A stretch of 64,000 nt of DNA from Rhododendron vialii (Eukaryota; Streptophyta; Magnoliopsida; Ericales; Ericaceae), in assembly GCF_030253575.1 (NCBI RefSeq), contig NC_080562.1, positions 28,803,852-28,867,851 of the forward strand, written 5' to 3'. Below the pieces are notes generated by a model that did not search any database, was not told where the DNA came from, and saw only the letters and a list, made by a program, of their open reading frames with translations. Positions 59,906 through 64,000 of the stretch are shown here, piece after piece. A program made the position numbers and the translations under genes. Positions within the stretch are counted from its first letter, which is position 1. Each line of letters begins with the position of its first letter.

Positions 59906-59924
59906 AAACAAACAGAAATGCTAT

Positions 59925-60290
59925 ACACACATACAATCTGTGCACAGATTGTGCACAGATTTTGTTGTGGGGCCCACCACGGGTCCCACACAAATCATCC
60001 GAGCCGTTCATTAAATGTAAAATATTTTTTCAAGGGTCCCCGTAAAAAATAATCTCAATCCGATACCTATAGATACTCGATCCAATCGTATAACTTTTCA
60101 TTATCCGAAAATCTGAATGAAAAGTTAGATGGTTGGATGAAGCACCTTTAGGTATTGGATTGAGCTTATTTTTTACGGGGACCCTTGAAAAAATATTTTA
60201 CATTTAATGAACGGCTTGGATGATTTGTGTGGAACCCGTGGTGGACCCCACAACGAAATTTGTGCACAAAAATCTGTACCGGTAGCAGGA
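59925..60290. mobile_element. Foldback MITE, family A copy 2
   Basis: The left arm has CTGTGCACAGATT, CACGGGTCCCACACAAATCA, CCGAGCCGTTCATTAAATG, TTTTTTCAAGGGTCCCCGTA, AATCCGATACCTATAG; the right arm mirrors all of them to AATTTGTGCACA. The centre is near 60110. No ORF. Confidence 0.85.
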
Positions 60291-60547
60291 TTCGAAAACA
60301 AAAGTGCTATGACCTATGAGTACACCGGTTGTGTACACCATTTGTACACTGGCTATGTGGCACTGGCTGAACCCAGTAAAGGGCCCCACCTCCTCCTCTC
60401 TTGCAATTCAAAATTTCACCCAAAAATTGCCCGAAAATTTGACCCCAACTTTACCAACTCAAGCCCACTTTATCTCTCTTGACTTTTACTCCTTCCTCGA
60501 CCCCATTTGCATTTCTGGAATCTTTGTATGAGACAGAAAAAGCAGAA
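60291..60547. other. Spacer between two family A foldbacks
   Basis: A short spacer containing CCGGTTGTGTACACCATTTG. Nothing coding. Confidence 0.4.
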
Positions 60548-60915
60548 ATGTTACACACACAGCAAAGTGCATAGATTTTTTGTGGGATCCATTACGGGTC
60601 TCACACAAATAATCCAAGCCGTTCATTAAATGTAAAACATTTTTTCGAGGGCCTCCGCAAAAAATCAGCTTAATCCAACACCTATAAGTGCTCGATTCAA
60701 TCATCTAACTTTTCATTATCCTGAAATTTGAATGAAAAGTTAAATGATTGAATCGAGCACCTATGAGTATCGGATTGAGCTGATTTTTGGCGGGGGCCCT
60801 TGAAAAAATATTTTATATTTAATGAACAGCTCGGATTATTTGTGTGGGACCCGTAGTGGGTTCCACAAAAAATCTGTGCACAAAATCTGTGCACTTTTGC
60901 TGTGTGTAGCATTGC
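60548..60915. mobile_element. Foldback MITE, family A copy 3
   Basis: The outermost ends ATGTTACACACACAGCAAAG and CTTTTGCTGTGTGTAGCAT pair, then AATCCAAGCCGTTCATTAAA with TTTAATGAACAGCTCGGATT. The centre TCATTATCCTGAAATTTGAATGA is shared with copy 2. It lies only 260 bp from copy 2. Confidence 0.85.
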
Positions 60916-61702
60916 TCAAAAAGGACGCGCGCCAATCTGTTCACCGTCTGTGCAATCTTGTCGGTAGCCATGTAAGAACGGAATTAAAATTTTACCCCAG
61001 CAGTGGCAAAATATATATTAAAAAAATAAAAAAGATGCATTACAATATTAATAGTTATCGACTCTCGAAAAAAATAAAATAACATAACAAAAATTATAGT
61101 AAATGATGTTTATCATTTGCACATGGAGTACAAAAAAAGACTAACTTTAATTTTTTAAGTTAAATTGTTTTACAGTTAAAGTGGGGAGTTTTTTTTCTCT
61201 TTAATTATACCTCATCCTTAATATTATTTCATTTTTTGGTCTCCTTTGTTGAAAAAAAAGAAAGAAGTAGATTTAGGACTAGCATGTGACAAAAAATAAG
61301 AAAAAAATTCTATCGGTAGCGAAATTATATAAGTTAAAAATAATTTGTTTTTTTAATATATAATAATTATATTGTTTAAAAATGTTGTCGTGGCGACCCC
61401 GCCACTAAACCCCCTATTCCATCATTGTAGCCGTGGACGGGTCGCTAGTAAAAATTCGGAAGTAGAAAAACTGGTGAAAAGTAGTTTCCAAAAGGGTCAA
61501 TGGGTCATCGATCTGTTTAACAGCATGATTGCAGTATTTTTAAAATTTTCACTCACCTCCCCTATGATTTTTTTTACAAACAAACCTCCTATCAGGTTTT
61601 TGAAATTGCCCTATCCTCCCATGTCAGCCTTGCCAACAACACATGTCAAATTTATTATTATTTTAGAAAAATTTGGAGTGAAACAATGAAAGAAAATGTT
61701 TA
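60916..61702. other. Intergenic, nothing recognised
   Basis: AT-rich. The frame at 61372-61689 has no domain. Confidence 0.4.
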
Positions 61703-62076
61703 GAGCATCTTCAATGGGAAATGTCAAATATGACGTGAACAATGCAACGGCTACTTTTGACAGCTTCAAGCCTTCCAATCATATTGAATTTCCATATGCC
61801 AATTCCACATGAAATTGAAGGTAACTCTTAATATGTCAATTTTCACATCAACATAGTGGCATGCCAATTTTTAAAATCTAACCGTTTGAATTTCAAAAGA
61901 GTGTCGTCTATTTTTTTTTTCTTTTAAGTTTGACATAAGGGTTGACATTAATGGCAAAAATTTGGCATAAGGGTTGGAGAGAAGATTTTGATGTCATATT
62001 GGAGATGTCAAAATGTCACATAAGCCTTCAAAAAAGTTTGGCATCTCCAATTTGAAGTCAATGGTTGGAGATGCTC
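61703..62076. mobile_element. Tourist-like MITE, 374 bp
   Basis: The ends GAGCATCTTCAATGG and ATGGTTGGAGATGCTC pair; TTA precedes and TAC follows, so one flank has changed. The interior repeats ATGTCAAA and GGCATAAGGGTTGG motifs. Further repeats of this kind continue to about 62200 and may be a second, older copy. Confidence 0.65.
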
Positions 62077-62780
62077 TACGTTGACATGAGAGAGGAAATG
62101 TAAAATGACACACAAGAATTTGACATCTTAATTGGAGTTGCTTCACATGCCAATTCTTTCACTTGGCATGCCTTTTGACATCCTTGGTTGGAGATAAGGA
62201 TAACATATACCTCATTTGACGTCTCTAACACCTCTCTCTCTTTCTCTCTCTCTCTCTACACACACACTCTATATGAAATTTTTGCTCGACCAATTTAAAG
62301 CCATATATTTGATAATTTTTCGTTTTTCTTTGTGAAAATATTTGAAGCTTCATAAAAAAAGGGAAGGGATTCTATTCTTTTGTATTTATGGCTACATATA
62401 TGTAAATAATTCAAATTTTCCAAATTTTTTTAAGCAAAATAAAAAAAAGAAAATGTTAATACATGTATATTTAAAACCCAATGTATATAATGTGTGTTTT
62501 GAGTTTGGAGACTACTTGTATGAGAGATATATGCATATATATGGGGGATTTATTTGGACCTGAAGTTATTCTTCATATCCCCATGTTTTCTTTATAGATG
62601 GATCGATGGACTAATTTAATCACAATCTTAAAGTGCACCTATCTCGAAACCTTTTTGTCTTCATACTCAGACATACTCTACATCAGTCGCCACCCAAACC
62701 CTCTAGCCACTTGAACTAATTCTCTCAACATGAATACTTAGAAAATAAAAAATAAATGGTGTCTCTAATAATAATATTAG
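62077..62780. other. Intergenic, nothing recognised
   Basis: It contains a CT tract at 62232-62256. No gene. Confidence 0.4.
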
Positions 62781-62793
62781 GTTTGATGTTGAT

Positions 62794-63063
62794 CTTTTTT
62801 TTTTTTAACTGGGAAAAAATGTGGGGCGACCAGCATAGCAATCTTCATTGGGCATGACTATAGAGGCTTCCTACCCGCTGCGGAATGTTTGGTTCGAGCC
62901 ATAACTGTTGTCCGCGAGGACAAGATGTTACCACAACACCACCTAAGTACAAGATGACAAGGGAAACAAATCCCCTATTCCTTTGCCACTGACAAGGCTC
63001 GAATGTGAGTTTTGCCTGAAAATGAAGGAGGCTTTTACCATCCAGGCTACCACCATCGGTGGT
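62794..63063 (-). mobile_element. tRNA-derived SINE with 13-bp target duplication
   Basis: GTTTGATGTTGAT (62781-62793) and GTTTGATGTTCAT (63064-63076) flank a 270-bp insert. On the minus strand the head has an A-box-like TAGCCTGGATGGTAAAAGCC and, about 40 bp on, ACATTCGAGCC as a B box. The 3' end is a pure A run (T run at 62795-62806). All SINE hallmarks are present. Confidence 0.82.
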
Positions 63064-63076
63064 GTTTGATGTTCAT

Positions 63077-63720
63077 GTTGATCAATGGCTTTTCACTCAT
63101 GAAGCGCATCAGGGTTCATGAATGTGTGAAAGCAAATTAAGATAGATGTCGAGGAATTGAAAAATGGTCGGAACACATCGTGGAAAGAATATTACAACTA
63201 AGCAAACTACAAGTTGTTAACACCAATAGTCCACCAAAAAATAAATGAAAAATCAACAAGTGCAAAAATATTTGAATAAAAACAAAAAAAATAATTCAAA
63301 TAGATTATCTATCTAAACAACCCCGAAATATTCTTAAGAATTAAATAAAGTTTTAGACATGCCGGATGGGACTTAGTTCATTTAATAAAGAGAAAAGTTC
63401 AAAAAGATATTTGTTCAGCACATTTATAACTATAATTTGCCTAAGAGAAAATTAAAAAACAACAATGCTACGAACACTTCCACACGCACACTCACAAAGA
63501 AATTACACGAAACTCTATTTTCTTGCCGAACTCTCTTATTGCTTTGACTCAACTCAATTTTCTCACAAAAAAATTATCGAGATTGGTTTTTCTATATCTA
63601 AAATAAGGTAACAACTGTCACACTTGGATTTATATTAATCATTTCGCCAAGGTGTATTTTTTAAAGTATATGCATATACACGTACGTATAACGAAACCTA
63701 TAAAAAATACTCATTTACAG
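63077..63720. other. Intergenic, nothing recognised
   Basis: AT-rich sequence without a gene or a definable repeat. Confidence 0.4.
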
Positions 63721-63980
63721 TTATTCGGACAAATAAGTCACTTTGGCTTATTTTTTTGTCCTTATTCAAATTTTTTTCGTATCACTTGGCTTATTATCAT
63801 TTTAATTTTTTCGTCTTTATTCAAAAAAAAAATGGATTTTGGTCAAAAAATTTTACTTTTTAGATTCCTCTTGTCGTGAGGATGCAATAACCCCCAAAAA
63901 ATGATAATAAGCCAAGTGATACGAAAAAAATTTGAATAAGGACAAAAAATAAGCCACTTTCGCTTATTTGTCCGAACACC
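63721..63980. mobile_element. Palindromic AT-rich MITE
   Basis: ATTCGGACAAATAAGTCACT and TTTTTGTCCTTATTCAAATT, then CGTATCACTTGGCTTATTAT at the left; the mirror arm runs from ATAATAAGCCAAGTGATACG to GCTTATTTGTCCGAA. The arms are about 80 bp with a 95-bp centre. The element may extend slightly further right. Confidence 0.72.
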
Positions 63981-64000
63981 TTATTTGTCCAAAAGGGAAA

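Overview
This is nuclear DNA from a flowering plant, most likely a eudicot. The genes are split by short GT-AG introns and belong to plant families, including a chloroplast ATP synthase assembly factor, an ALOG protein and an isoprenylated HMA protein. They lie far apart in AT-rich, transposon-filled DNA. I cannot name the species from the sequence.

Host genes. (1) RFC4, minus strand: exons 1 and 2 at 766-513, the rest running off the left edge. (2) A trihelix transcription factor, minus strand, 9371-8522, in a very GC-rich exon that ends at a splice donor; the last exon was not found. (3) An intact single-exon ALOG/LSH gene, minus strand, 33550-33032. (4) CGL160, minus strand, 53791-48626. 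I rebuilt nine exons by eye into an uninterrupted 341-residue frame; most lie in stretches too short to stand out as ORFs. (5) A HIPP gene, plus strand, 56958-58470, three exons, 155 residues, ending in a CaaX box. These genes share no pathway and are simply neighbours.

Mobile DNA by region. 0-12 kb: foldback and Tourist-like MITEs, a SINE and LINE tails. 12.1-18.9 kb: a nearly complete but decayed PIF/Harbinger element with TTA target duplications, carrying a GRF zinc-finger membrane protein, a Myb/SANT-like protein and a DDE transposase; a short relative lies just upstream. 20-23.5 kb: a LINE ORF1 remnant and a CACTA-like element. 25-30.4 kb: a 1.87-kb tandem duplication whose second copy holds a retroposon with a 14-bp target duplication and a hAT element nested in a LINE tail. 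37.6-38.6 kb: a TRIM retrotransposon with three LTRs and two internal domains. 39-64 kb: GC-rich foldback elements, one ending about 140 bp upstream of CGL160, a SINE in CGL160 intron 1, another SINE near 63 kb, and several Tourist- and Stowaway-like MITEs.

The most notable points are the three-gene Harbinger element, the three-LTR TRIM, a superfamily of long-palindrome elements sharing a CCGAGCCG core, and dated nested insertions. I found no CRISPR array, rRNA, functional tRNA gene or virus. Nothing here can be called a new biological system on sequence alone.
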